A DNA stretch of 64,000 bases from Nonomuraea typhae (GTDB lineage Bacteria > Actinomycetota > Actinomycetes > Streptosporangiales > Streptosporangiaceae), in contig NZ_VRLV01000001.1 in the NCBI RefSeq assembly GCF_009760925.1, forward strand, positions 806,001-870,000, in the 5' to 3' direction. Below are positions 16,401 through 25,237 of the stretch, piece after piece (position 1 is the first letter of the stretch; every line of letters begins with the position of its first letter). A program made the translations under genes and the position numbers. Below the pieces are notes generated by a model. That model was not told where the DNA came from and ran no database searches. It saw nothing but the letters and a program-made list of their open reading frames with translations.

Positions 16401-17366
16401 GTGACCGTCGAGCACCATGTCCGCCTGCGTGGCGTCCTCGCCATCGTATGCGTGTTCCTGCTGGCCGCCCCGGCAGCGGCACGGGCAGAGCCGAAGCCGA
16501 CCGCCAAGCAGTTGCGCGCCCAGCTGGCCAGACTGCAGGCCCGGTTCGATGCCGTCGTGGCCGGATACAACGCCAACCAGGAGAAGCTGCGCACCGCCCG
16601 CAAGCGCCAGGAGTCGGCTCAGGTACGGCTCCGCGCGGCGCAACGCGATTACGCCGCCGCCCAGCGCCTGGCCGGACAGATCGCGTCCCTCAGCTATCAG
16701 AACCCGCCCCTCGAGATGTCCCTCCTGGGCACCGCCGATCAACACGCGGCCATCCACGCCGCCACCATCCTGCGCTACCAGGCCGATGAGAAGACCGAGG
16801 CGCTCGGTTCGGTCGCGCCGGCGCGCGATGCCTACCGGCAGGCTCGTGACGCCGCCGCCCGCGTCACCGGCGAGCTCACGCGGAGCGCACGGCAACTGCG
16901 CGAGGAGCGGCAAGAGGTCGAGCAACTGATCGCCACCATCCGCGGCAAGCTCGATCAGCTCCTCGTGGCGCCGGGGTTCCGGCGATCCGACGGCACCTGG
17001 GTGCCGGAGATCCCCGGTGGGGCCGACAACATCACTCCCCGCATGCGGCTGGTCCGCGATCAAGTGAAACGGCGCTTCATCTTGCCGGCCGTCGGCTGCT
17101 ACCGGTCCCTGCAAGACGGCGGTGAGCACCCACAGGGGCGTGCCTGCGACTTCATGATCACGCGTGGCGGGTCCTGGCCGTCGGCGGGTCAGCGGGACGA
17201 GGGCGACCGGTTGGCGGCATGGGCGATCGCCAACGCGCGGCGGCTCGGCGTCAAGTACGTCATCTACCGTCGGCGCATCTGGCAGGGATCCGGCTGGAGC
17301 TCCATGTCCGACCGGGGTGGCATCACCCAGAACCATCAAGATCACGTTCATGTGTCGATGTATTGA
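16401..17366 (+). CDS. secreted coiled-coil protein with ARB_07466-like C-terminal domain
   Basis: 321 residues. A signal peptide (residues ~8-30, ending AAPAAARAEP) is followed by a long coiled coil (~35-190) like those of NlpC/P60 cell-wall proteins. The C-terminal ~120 residues (ITPRMRLVRDQVKRRF... GRACDFMI ... NHQDHVHVSMY) match the domain found in ARB_07466-type secreted actinobacterial proteins, with a conserved His/Asp set resembling D,D-peptidase-like folds. A role in cell-wall remodelling is inferred. GTG 16401 is chosen because GGAAGGGA lies upstream and the signal peptide then has normal length. Confidence 0.75.
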   Translation: MTVEHHVRLRGVLAIVCVFLLAAPAAARAEPKPTAKQLRAQLARLQARFDAVVAGYNANQEKLRTARKRQESAQVRLRAAQRDYAAAQRLAGQIASLSYQNPPLEMSLLGTADQHAAIHAATILRYQADEKTEALGSVAPARDAYRQARDAAARVTGELTRSARQLREERQEVEQLIATIRGKLDQLLVAPGFRRSDGTWVPEIPGGADNITPRMRLVRDQVKRRFILPAVGCYRSLQDGGEHPQGRACDFMITRGGSWPSAGQRDEGDRLAAWAIANARRLGVKYVIYRRRIWQGSGWSSMSDRGGITQNHQDHVHVSMY

Positions 17367-17416
17367 CGGGGGCGGGCTGACACGGTGTGCGGCACTTCAC
17401 GGGAGAACGCGGGAGG

Positions 17417-17440
17417 TGTCGTATCGGAGCCGGTCCCGAT
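17417..17440 (+). promoter_or_regulatory. candidate ECF42-type promoter
   Basis: TGTCGT followed 14 bases later by CGAT. ECF42 factors are reported to use a TGTCGA -35 with a CGA(C/T)-type -10 element. The site lies ~95 bp upstream of the first gene of the VOC-YciI-ECF42 operon. The spacing is slightly short, so this is tentative. Confidence 0.3.
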
Positions 17441-17534
17441 CGTCGTGCTGATAAAGAGGGTCCGCCTTCCCGCCTTCTCGCCGTCGAGGCGGCGCGGTGG
17501 CCCGCGACGATCACAGGACGACAGGAGTCCGATC

Positions 17535-17933
17535 ATGAATCCGACGCTGAACATCATCGACATCGTGGTCTCCGATCTACAGGCTTCGATGACCTTCTAC
17601 GCCCGGCTCGGGCTGGAGTTCAAGATCGACGAGCACTCGCCCGAGCACGCCGGCTGTGACCTGCCGAACGGGCTGCACGTGATGCTCGACACCGAGGGCT
17701 TCCGCACCCCGTTCCTGCCGGGCTGGAGCAAGCCGTACGGCGGGCCGCGTACCCTGCTGTGCTTCGAGTTCGAGACCCCGGCCGGGGTGGACGCCAAGTA
17801 TCGCGAGCTCGTGGAGGCCGGACACCGGGGGGTCGCCGAGCCGTTCGACGCGTTCTGGGGGATGCGCTACGCCACGGTGGCCGACCCGGACGGGTGTGGC
17901 GTCGACCTGTATGCGGCGCTTCCGGCCAGGTGA
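17535..17933 (+). CDS. VOC (glyoxalase/bleomycin-resistance fold) protein
   Basis: 132 residues, two beta-alpha-beta-beta-beta units starting LNIIDIVVSDLQASMTFYARLGLEF and ending VADPDGCGVDLYAALP. Function unknown; VOC proteins include dioxygenases, isomerases and antibiotic-binding proteins. ATG follows ACAGGAG. It lies 43 bp upstream of the YciI/DGPF gene, and such proteins recur in ECF42 neighbourhoods, so it is probably part of the same regulon. Confidence 0.85.
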   Translation: MNPTLNIIDIVVSDLQASMTFYARLGLEFKIDEHSPEHAGCDLPNGLHVMLDTEGFRTPFLPGWSKPYGGPRTLLCFEFETPAGVDAKYRELVEAGHRGVAEPFDAFWGMRYATVADPDGCGVDLYAALPAR

Positions 17934-17976
17934 GCGCACCTGGGTACATCAACCATCGAGCAGGAGGTTCACCAGG

Positions 17977-18315
17977 ATGAAGTACGTGCTGATGTTCGTC
18001 GAGACCGAGCAGTTCGCCCGGCAACTGGAGGAGATGGGCGAGCTGGAGCAGCGCCAGGCATATGAGGCGGTGGGCCGGTGGTTCGCCGACAACGCCGCCG
18101 TGATCACGCATCATGTGCATCTGGCGCCGGTGCACACCGCCACCACGCTGCGCCTGGACGGCGCCGAATCGGTGGTCACCGACGGGCCGTACATGGAGGG
18201 CAAGGAGGTGGTGAGCGGGTTCGCCGAGGTCGAGGTGGCCGATCTGGACGAGGCGTTGAAGCTGGCTCGCTCCTGGCCGGCGTGCCCGGTCGTGGAGATC
18301 CGCCCCGCCTCATGA
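17977..18315 (+). CDS. YciI-family DGPF-domain protein
   Basis: 112 residues, ferredoxin-like YCII fold. VVTDGPYMEGKEVVSGFAEVE contains the DGPF-type motif that defines the family linked to ECF42 sigma factors. ATG with AGGAGG upstream. Its stop overlaps the sigma factor start (ATGA). The role is uncertain: family members are thought to be targets or partners of the adjacent ECF factor rather than classical anti-sigma factors. Confidence 0.88.
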   Translation: MKYVLMFVETEQFARQLEEMGELEQRQAYEAVGRWFADNAAVITHHVHLAPVHTATTLRLDGAESVVTDGPYMEGKEVVSGFAEVEVADLDEALKLARSWPACPVVEIRPAS

Positions 18316-19628
18316 CCGGCTCCGCAGACCTGCCCGCCGACGGCCTCCCCGGCGAACGGCCCGGCGAACGGCCCGGTGAACGGCCCGGCCTCGCCGGCCG
18401 GGGGCTCACCGGCGAGGCAGGGCAGGTCTCGGCCGGCGACAGCGAGCGGGTGCTCGCCCGGGTGGTGCGCGAGCACGCCGGCCGGCTGGCAGCGAGCCTG
18501 ATCTCGCTGCTGGGCGACTTCTCCGCCGCCGAGGACCTGGTACAGGACGCGGTCGAGGCCGCGTTGCGCCGCTGGCCCGCCGAGGGCATCCCGGAGCGGC
18601 CGCAGGCGTGGCTGTACACGGTCGCCCGGCGGCGGGGCCTGGATGTGCTGCGCAGGGAGTCGAACTACCGGGCCAAACTGGCTCAGCTGCGCTGGCCGGA
18701 GCCGCAGGCCGCCGATGACCGGCTGCGGCTGATCTTCACCTGCTGCCATCCGGCGCTGGCCCCGGCGGCGCGCATCGCCCTCACCTTGCGGGTGGTGTGC
18801 GGGCTGTCCACGGCGCAGATCGCCGCGGCGTTCGTGGTCCCGGAGGCCACGGTGGCCCAGCGCATCACCCGGGCGAAGAAGAAGATCAGCCAGACCGGCA
18901 TCCCCTACCGCATCCCCGCGGCCGAGGAACTGCCGCAGCGGCTGGCCTCGGTGCTGGCGGTCATCTACCTGCTGTTCAACGAGGGCTACCTGTCCACCAC
19001 CGCCGACCGGTCGCAGGCGCGTGACCTGGTCGATGACGCCGAATGGCTGGCTGCGCTGCTGGCGGGCCTGGTGCCGGGCGAGCCGGAGGTGGCCGGGCTG
19101 CTGGCGCTAATCCGGCTGCACCGCGCTCGCGGGGCGGCTCGTTTCGACGAGCGGGGCCGGCTGGTGCTGCTGGCCGATCAGGACCGCTCCCTGTGGGACC
19201 GGCAGGCGATCGAGCAGGCGACGACGCAGTTGACGCGGGCGGCGCAGACGCATCGGCGGCCGGGGCCGTACCAGCTGCAGGCGGCGATCGCCGCCTGTCA
19301 CGCCGAGGCGCCCGCGTTCGCCGACACCGACTGGGCGCAGATCCTGGTGCTCTACGACATGCTTCTCCATCTGGCTCCCTCGCCGGTCACCCGGCTGCAC
19401 CGGGCGATCGCCCTGCGCCATGTGCACGGCGCCGCGGCGGCACTGGCCGAGGCCGACGCGCTGGAGAGCGACCTGACCTCCTATGCGCTCTGGCACGCCA
19501 CCCGCGCCGAGCTGCTGCGCGAACTGGGCCGGGCCGTACAGGCGCGGGCCTGCGACGAGCGAGCGCTGGAGCTGACCGCCAATCCGGCCCAGCACGCGCT
19601 GCTGACCGAGCGGCTCACCTGGAACTGA
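18312..19628 (+). CDS. ECF42-group RNA polymerase sigma factor with C-terminal extension
   Basis: 438 residues. Sigma region 2 (FSAAEDLVQDAVEAALRRWP ... PQAWLYTVARRRGLDVLRRE) and region 4 (LTLRVVCGLSTAQIAAAF ... VAQRITRAKKKI) are followed by ~230 residues of helical TPR-like extension (DUF6596 type) containing LFNEGYLSTT, the hallmark of ECF42. This extension is thought to replace an anti-sigma factor in control. The N-terminal ~35 residues carry a GERPGERPGERPG repeat encoded by tandem 12-bp units and may not be conserved. ATGA coupling to the DGPF gene supports the start. Confidence 0.9.
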   Translation: MTGSADLPADGLPGERPGERPGERPGLAGRGLTGEAGQVSAGDSERVLARVVREHAGRLAASLISLLGDFSAAEDLVQDAVEAALRRWPAEGIPERPQAWLYTVARRRGLDVLRRESNYRAKLAQLRWPEPQAADDRLRLIFTCCHPALAPAARIALTLRVVCGLSTAQIAAAFVVPEATVAQRITRAKKKISQTGIPYRIPAAEELPQRLASVLAVIYLLFNEGYLSTTADRSQARDLVDDAEWLAALLAGLVPGEPEVAGLLALIRLHRARGAARFDERGRLVLLADQDRSLWDRQAIEQATTQLTRAAQTHRRPGPYQLQAAIAACHAEAPAFADTDWAQILVLYDMLLHLAPSPVTRLHRAIALRHVHGAAAALAEADALESDLTSYALWHATRAELLRELGRAVQARACDERALELTANPAQHALLTERLTWN

Positions 19629-19670
19629 CAGGGGAGCAGCGTTCAGCCGCCCCTGTGCACGCCCCCGTGA

Positions 19671-19988
19671 ATGTCGGAGACGTCTGCCACGATGGCAGTG
19701 ATAGGGGTGCGCGTTCTCAACCAGCTCGGTGAGGTACGGCGCCGCGCCCGCTGGAAACCGCCCAAGCGGCTGTGGCCCCTGGCTGAGCGGACGCGCCGAC
19801 GCCGCGCCGAGCCGGACCGGCCCCGCTGGTTCGCCTTCCACGGATCGTCCTGGGGTGTGGCCCCGCCCGTCGTCCCTCCGCTGGCCGCCCTCGCCGCCGT
19901 TGCCGCGGGCACGGTCGGAACCGGCGCCTTTCTCGCCGCCGGCGCCGCGTTCCTGCTCGTGCCGTTCGTTCTGCGATCCGGGGGCTAA
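19671..19988 (+). CDS. small membrane protein, unknown
   Basis: 105 residues: a basic N-terminal half (WKPPKRLWPLAERTRRRRAEP) and a hydrophobic C-terminal hairpin (residues ~62-102, two short helices). No family recognised. The start could also be ATG 19692. It does not overlap any better gene and the hydrophobic pattern is protein-like. Confidence 0.5.
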   Translation: MSETSATMAVIGVRVLNQLGEVRRRARWKPPKRLWPLAERTRRRRAEPDRPRWFAFHGSSWGVAPPVVPPLAALAAVAAGTVGTGAFLAAGAAFLLVPFVLRSGG

Positions 19989-20083
19989 AGGGAGCCGACG
20001 ACGGCGTTGAGCGCGGACAGCAGGGCCACGCCGACCAGCGCCACCACCAGCACGACACAGACCACTCTCGCCCACCGTTGCAT
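19985..20083 (-). CDS. possible 32-residue single-helix membrane peptide
   Basis: A short frame reading a basic start (MQRWAR) then an uninterrupted hydrophobic helix (VVCVVLVVALVGVALLSAL) and stop. It is preceded by GATGGTGG. Convergent with the gene at 19671 and overlapping its last four bases. Too short for confident prediction. Confidence 0.35.
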   Translation of the reverse strand: MQRWARVVCVVLVVALVGVALLSALNAVVGSL

Positions 20084-20436
20084 GCCACCATCGTGCTACC
20101 AGAACGATGGCGACGCCAACCGGAGCGCTGTCCGGGAGCACCGGGCTCGGCGGTAGGCCCGATCGGGATCCTGCGATGGCATAACCGCGACCTGCTGGTC
20201 GCGGGCCTGATCGCCCGCGGAGCCGGATCGCGGTATGGCTGCGTGTGGCGTCCGAGCGGAGGCGGCTTCGACCTGCCGGGCGCGATGGCGGCCACCGCGG
20301 GACCGGCGCTCCCCATCTTCGCCCTGGCCAACGCGCCTGCCTGGGGCCGGACGTCGGCCTGGACGATCGCGTTCCTGCTCGCGGGGACGCACACGATCGG
20401 GATGACGCCGGACACCGGGGCGGCCGCTGGGCATGC
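20084..20436. other. 353-bp gap, possible coding relic
   Basis: Between a small peptide and the caspase gene. One plus-strand frame reads a hydrophobic stretch (GPALPIFALANAPAWG, then SAWTIAFLLAG) like an integral membrane protein, but it continues into the antisense of the caspase gene without a credible end. It may be a relic of a transporter; no function assigned. Confidence 0.25.
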
Positions 20437-23208
20437 TCAGTACTTGATGTTCCACTTTCGCACGGTTTTGTCGGTCCCAGTGGTGATGAGCGCCTGTCCG
20501 TCGGCCGTGAACGCGAGGTCGGTGACCTTGCCGGAGTGGCCCGACAGCGGCGTGAGGCCCTGGCCGGTCGTGGCATCGAACAGAGCCGGTCCGTGCTCCT
20601 TCGCCACGGCGGCGATGAACTTGCCGTCCGGGCTGAACACCAGGTCGCCCTGCACGTTCGCGGTCAAGAGCCCCCGGGTCTTCCTGGTCGCGAGGTCGTA
20701 AAGGCGGACGGCTCCCTTGTTGCTGGTCGCGTACGCCTTGGAGTCGGGCGTGAAGCCGGCGAAGCTTCCGGCCTTGGTGACCGAAGCCAGTTGATTCCCG
20801 CCGGGCAGGCGCCTCAGTTCGAAGCCGCCCTTGCCACCCGGCAGCGCGTCGGCGAGGGTCTTGCCGTCGGGGCTGATCCATACCGGGAACCAAGCCGGGT
20901 TCAGCGTCGCCGAGGGCTCGCCGGTGGCCACGTCCCACACCTTCGTCACTCCGCCGGCGGCACTCGTGACCAGCACTTTCCCGTTCCGGCTGAACCGCAT
21001 GTCCTGGATCCCGTTGCGGTGGCCGTTCAACGTGGCCAGTTGCCGGCCCGTCGAGGTGTCCCACAAGCGGATCGGCGCGTCGAACGGCGTGGAGGAGGCG
21101 AACGTGCCGGCCGCGGCGATCGTCTTGCCGTCCGGGCTGAACGCCATGGCCGCGCCGCCCTCGAAGCCGGGGAACGAGGCGGTGACGTTGCCCCCGTTGG
21201 TGTTGCGCAGTGAGACGGTCGTCATGCCGTCCGAGAAGAGGGCCATCGACTCGCCGTTCACCGTGGCGACCTCGCGCTTGCCCTCGAAGTAGGCGCTGGC
21301 GACGGCGCTGCCGTCCGGGCTGAAGACGATGTCGTAGTCCGACTCGAAGCTCGTCACCATCCGGCCGGTCGATGCGTCCCATAACTTCGTGACCTGCGCG
21401 GCGGCCTTGTTGGCCGGTGGGTCGAGCGTGACCACCCAGCGGCCGTCGGGGCTCAGCTTGGCCGACTGGATCGAGCCTTCGTGGCTCAGGGTGACCGTCC
21501 CCAGCGCCGCTCCGAAGCTCGGCTTCGCGCTCTCGGACCCTGCGGCATCGCGCTGTCTGGGCAGCGCGGACACGATGCCGATCGTCGCCGCGATGGCGGC
21601 GACGAGCCCGGTCGCGCCGATGATCCATGCGCGCTGGCGCCTCGTGACGGGCGCCGAGCCACCGCCGGGCGGCTGCGGCGGAGGCGCCTCGACCCTGAGC
21701 GCGTCGATCGCAGGCGTCTCGATCGCAGGCGTCTCGATCGCAGGCGTCTCGATCGCAGGCGTCTCGATCGCAGGCGTCTCGGTTGCGGGCGTCTCAAGCG
21801 CGGGCGCCGCGATTGCGGGCGTCTTAACGGCGGGTGTCTCGGTGGCGGGTGTCTCCGCGGCGGGTGTCTCGATCGCGGGCGGAGGTGCGGCAGGCGGCGG
21901 CAGCCGGGGCGGCGCGACCTCACCCAGGGCGGCCGCGGCGGCCCCCCGCACCTGCGTGCTGTCGTCGTGGTCGCGTAACCGGACGAGCGCCTCGCGAGCG
22001 GCCCGCCGATAGCCCTCACGCCCCCCGGAAAGCAGCCCGGCCAGCGCGCGGACCGCCTCAACCCGCAGGACGGGCCGATCACTGCCGAGATCGGCGCGAA
22101 CCTCCTCCGGCAGCGTGGCGGGGCGGACGCTGCGCGCGACCACCAGCGCGCCGGTCGTCTCGAAGCTCCACTTGCGCGGCACCTGCCCGACCCCGGCCTC
22201 GCGAACGCGCCGGGCAGCGTAGTCGAACAGCTCGTCGGCGGTGATCTCGCCATCGTGGTCCAGATCGGCGCCCCCGGTACGGAGCCCGTGCACCAGCGCT
22301 TCCGTGAAAACGGACGGCTGGGCTTCGGAGGAGGTGAGCTGCCCGCCCTCGAACGCGTACTCGGTCGCGCTGGACGCGGTCAGCACCGTCCGCCCGGACC
22401 CGCCCCCGCGGAACTCGTCGCCGAGGTGGACGGTACGGTCCGCGCGCACCGCGGTGTCCCGCGCGAACGCCCCGCTGTAGCAGCAGTCCAGGATGAGCAG
22501 CACCGATCGCGACACGGACTCGCTCATCTGCTCGGAGACGAACGCCGCCGGCAGCCCGGTCGCCGCGAGTGAGCCGAGTTCGGTGTCGGCCGCAGCCAGG
22601 TAGAGCCGGCCGCGCTGGTCCTTGAGCCCGTGGCAGGAGAAGTGCAGGAGCAGGACGTCGTCGGGCTGCCGGTCGGCGAACAGGGCCGCGACCCGGCGGC
22701 GCAACACGGACTCACGGGCATCGGTGAGCGTCTCGACGTCGAAGGCGCCGATGCCGGGCGCGCCGAGGACCTCGGCCAGCGCCCTGACGTCGGAGACGGG
22801 CGAGCGCAGCCGGCTCAGCCCGGGGTCCTGGTAGGCCGCGTTGGCCACCAGGAGCGCGCGACGCCGGCCGGCCGTACCGGAAGCGGTCGCGCCACCGGCG
22901 GCCTCGACGGAGACCGCCACCCGGCGGCGACGCGGATGTGCCTCCCGCCACCGCTGGACGTAGTCGGCGATCTGTGCCACGGACGCCGCCGTGGACAGTC
23001 CCGTCACCAGGAAGCCGATCCCGGCGGTGATCAGCTCGGCCGACCGGGTCCCGTCGGGAGCCGTCCCCTCGACCGCACGCGTGATCCCGGGGAGCCCCGA
23101 CGCCAGCAGGTCCCGGCGGAGCTGGAGGGCCAGCTCCTCGACCTCCGCCTGATCCACACCAGCCCCGGCCGGCGTGATCCGCAGTGAGAAATCGTGCCCC
23201 TCGGACAT
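20437..23208 (-). CDS. EACC1-associated caspase (metacaspase) with HEAT, membrane and WD40 domains
   Basis: 923 residues. Order of parts: an EACC1-like N-terminal domain (~5-95); a caspase/peptidase C14 domain (~112-360) with His193 in FSCHG and Cys243 in LDCCYSG; within it an EF-hand-like loop DLDHDGEITADE (315-326); HEAT-like repeats (~365-432); a proline-rich linker of repeated IETPA units (~440-505); one membrane helix (~527-549); and a C-terminal WD40 beta-propeller (~560-923, several SPDGK...LWD blades). The layout implies a cytoplasmic protease and an extracytoplasmic propeller, or the reverse. EACC1-caspases are predicted effectors of bacterial conflict or programmed cell death systems. 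The next genes on this strand are the regulators at 23351-25137, which lie upstream. Both catalytic residues are intact. Confidence 0.88.
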   Translation of the reverse strand: MSEGHDFSLRITPAGAGVDQAEVEELALQLRRDLLASGLPGITRAVEGTAPDGTRSAELITAGIGFLVTGLSTAASVAQIADYVQRWREAHPRRRRVAVSVEAAGGATASGTAGRRRALLVANAAYQDPGLSRLRSPVSDVRALAEVLGAPGIGAFDVETLTDARESVLRRRVAALFADRQPDDVLLLHFSCHGLKDQRGRLYLAAADTELGSLAATGLPAAFVSEQMSESVSRSVLLILDCCYSGAFARDTAVRADRTVHLGDEFRGGGSGRTVLTASSATEYAFEGGQLTSSEAQPSVFTEALVHGLRTGGADLDHDGEITADELFDYAARRVREAGVGQVPRKWSFETTGALVVARSVRPATLPEEVRADLGSDRPVLRVEAVRALAGLLSGGREGYRRAAREALVRLRDHDDSTQVRGAAAAALGEVAPPRLPPPAAPPPAIETPAAETPATETPAVKTPAIAAPALETPATETPAIETPAIETPAIETPAIETPAIDALRVEAPPPQPPGGGSAPVTRRQRAWIIGATGLVAAIAATIGIVSALPRQRDAAGSESAKPSFGAALGTVTLSHEGSIQSAKLSPDGRWVVTLDPPANKAAAQVTKLWDASTGRMVTSFESDYDIVFSPDGSAVASAYFEGKREVATVNGESMALFSDGMTTVSLRNTNGGNVTASFPGFEGGAAMAFSPDGKTIAAAGTFASSTPFDAPIRLWDTSTGRQLATLNGHRNGIQDMRFSRNGKVLVTSAAGGVTKVWDVATGEPSATLNPAWFPVWISPDGKTLADALPGGKGGFELRRLPGGNQLASVTKAGSFAGFTPDSKAYATSNKGAVRLYDLATRKTRGLLTANVQGDLVFSPDGKFIAAVAKEHGPALFDATTGQGLTPLSGHSGKVTDLAFTADGQALITTGTDKTVRKWNIKY
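21706..21885. repeat. 15-bp tandem repeat inside the caspase gene
   Basis: About twelve units of GATCGCAGGCGTCTC and variants; five in a row are identical, the rest have diverged. In frame they encode the IETPA linker between the HEAT-like region and the membrane helix. Unit number can change without shifting the frame. Confidence 0.9.
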
Positions 23209-23350
23209 CGCGGCTCCGGATCAGGGTGGTGAACGTGGCAGACATCCCGATGCTGCCCGAGGAACCAGCCGCGCGCCACGTTTTTCCGGGGGTCACGTGG
23301 ACACCGGCTGACCTTGGGGCCCGCCGTACCGCACTCGGGTCCTGCGGGGC

Positions 23351-23986
23351 TCAGCCGAGGCCGAGGCGGATGATCCCGCGGGAGGCGGCGACCGTCACGG
23401 CGGCGGTGCGGTCGTCGACGCCGAGTTTGGCGAAGATGTGCAGGAGGTGGGTCTTGACCGTGGCCTCGCTGATGCACAGGTGGGCGGCGATGGCCTTGTT
23501 GCTCATGCCCTGGGCGACGGCGCCGAGGACCTCGATCTCCCGGCCGCTCAGGGTGCCGGGCGCGTCGGCGCGGGCCCACGACAGCACGCGGGTGGCGATC
23601 GCCGGTGACAGGGCGCTCTCTCCTCGGGCCGCCGCCCGGATCGCGTCGAACAGCTGCTCACGGCGGGTGTCCTTGAGCAGGTAGCCGATGGCTCCGGCGT
23701 CGATGGCGCGTGAGATGTCGCTGTCGGTGTCGTACGTGGTCAGGACGATCACCTTGGCGGCGGGGTCGTGTTCGCGGATCCGGTTGATCGCGGTCGCGCC
23801 GTCGATCTCGGGCATCTGCAGGTCCATCAGGGTCACGTCGGGCTGCAGGTCGTGCGCCAGCCGTACCGCGTCCGTGCCGGACACCGCCTCGCCGACCACC
23901 TCCAGGTCGTCCTGGGTGCCGAGCATGGCCCGGATGCCGTCGCGGACCACCGGGTGGTCGTCGGCGATCAGGACGCGGACGCTCAT
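23351..23986 (-). CDS. NarL/FixJ-family response regulator
   Basis: 211 residues. The receiver has acidic DD at residues 9-10, phospho-acceptor Asp in VTLMDLQMPEIDG, and Lys in YLLKDT; the LuxR-type HTH is TLSGREIEVLGAVAQGMSNKAIAAHLCISEATVKTH. Cognate of the histidine kinase whose stop overlaps its ATG (ATGA). Targets unknown; the caspase gene lies 142 bp downstream on the same strand and could be cotranscribed. Confidence 0.93.
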   Translation of the reverse strand: MSVRVLIADDHPVVRDGIRAMLGTQDDLEVVGEAVSGTDAVRLAHDLQPDVTLMDLQMPEIDGATAINRIREHDPAAKVIVLTTYDTDSDISRAIDAGAIGYLLKDTRREQLFDAIRAAARGESALSPAIATRVLSWARADAPGTLSGREIEVLGAVAQGMSNKAIAAHLCISEATVKTHLLHIFAKLGVDDRTAAVTVAASRGIIRLGLG

Positions 23987-25137
23987 CGCGCCCCGCTCAG
24001 CACCGCGGCCGGGAGGCTGGCCACGACCGTGGCGCCCGCGCCGGGGGCGCTTTCCACGAGCAGGGTGCCGCCGATCTGCTCCATCCGCTCCCGCATGATC
24101 GACAGCCCGTGCCCGGAGGCGGCCCGCTCGGGGTCGAAGCCGCCGCCGTCGTCGTGGACATCCAGCACGACCAGGTCCTCCATGTACGACAGGGTCAGCG
24201 TGACCCGTTCGGCGCCGGCGTGGCGGCGGGCGTTGGCGACCGCCTCCTGCGCCACGCGCAGCAGCTCGGCCTGGGCTTGGGCGTCCAGCGGCTGGAGCGC
24301 GCCGGTGATCACGGTGTGCGCCGCGATGCCGGTCTCGTCGGACAGCCGGCCGGACAGCCGCTCCAGGGCCTCCGGCAGGCCGCATTCGTCGAGGTCGCCG
24401 GGGCGCAGCGCCTGCACCACGCGGCGGCTTTCGGCAAGGTTCTCCCGGGTCGCCCGTAATGCCTGGCTGAGGTGTTTGTTGTCCGGCAGCGTGGCCTGTG
24501 CCGCCTCCAGCAGCATCACCACGCTGGCGAACCCCTGGGTGAGACTGTCGTGGATGTCGCGGGCCAGCCGCTGCCGCTCGGCCGCCACTCCCGCCTGCCG
24601 TTCGGCCACCGCCCGGGCCTCCTGCGCGGCCTGCAGCTCGTCGATGAGCCGCTTGCGCTCGTCGCTCTGCTGGGCCACGGAGTTGAAGTAACCCACAGCG
24701 GTGCCCGCACTGATCGCGACCATCGCGCTGATGGCGATCTCGGTCCAGGTGATCGACCCGGTCGCGTGGTAACGGTGCCACAGCCAGCCCCCAGCGCACG
24801 ACACCACCGCGACCAGCCCGACCCGCACGGCGTCCATGCAGTACGGCACGAGCACGCTCAGCCCGACCACCAGGAAGGAGGAGTCGACGGCGAACAGCCC
24901 CAGCCACAGCAACCCGCCGCCCAGCATGTACGGCAGAGGCACGTCACCCGAGGTCGGCGGCGTGCGCAGCACGAACCAGACCGCGTACCAGGCGGCCAGC
25001 CCGGCCACCAGCACCACCGGGAGAACCTGGCCCCCCGCCATCACCGGCCCCGCGGAGGTCAGCACCAGCCATGAGATGAAAAAGGCATGCTGCCACCTGC
25101 GCCGCGATCTCTCCCAGGACTCCACGCCGCCGACCAT
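23983..25137 (-). CDS. membrane histidine kinase (HisKA_3)
   Basis: 384 residues. Five to six membrane segments in residues ~15-155 with no extracellular sensor domain, then a coiled linker, the HisKA_3 phosphorylation site with His196 in ARDIHDSLTQGF, and an HATPase domain (EAVANARRHAGA, DDGGGFDP, GHGLSIMRERM). This short-loop build fits intramembrane sensing of envelope stress. Forms a two-component system with the overlapping response regulator. Confidence 0.92.
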   Translation of the reverse strand: MVGGVESWERSRRRWQHAFFISWLVLTSAGPVMAGGQVLPVVLVAGLAAWYAVWFVLRTPPTSGDVPLPYMLGGGLLWLGLFAVDSSFLVVGLSVLVPYCMDAVRVGLVAVVSCAGGWLWHRYHATGSITWTEIAISAMVAISAGTAVGYFNSVAQQSDERKRLIDELQAAQEARAVAERQAGVAAERQRLARDIHDSLTQGFASVVMLLEAAQATLPDNKHLSQALRATRENLAESRRVVQALRPGDLDECGLPEALERLSGRLSDETGIAAHTVITGALQPLDAQAQAELLRVAQEAVANARRHAGAERVTLTLSYMEDLVVLDVHDDGGGFDPERAASGHGLSIMRERMEQIGGTLLVESAPGAGATVVASLPAAVLSGAR

Positions 25138-25237
25138 ATTCAGCCTTCCGTCGGATCCGCATCAACCAGTCGACTGATCGCACAATCGGCACACCGCTCG
25201 ATGCGGGCGCAGCCGTACGGAAAGCAGACTCATCGGC

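Noticed and set aside
18340..18390. Short tandem CGGCGAACGGCC-type repeat
   Set aside because: It encodes the GERP repeat at the N-terminus of the ECF42 factor and has only three units; not a CRISPR or regulatory array.
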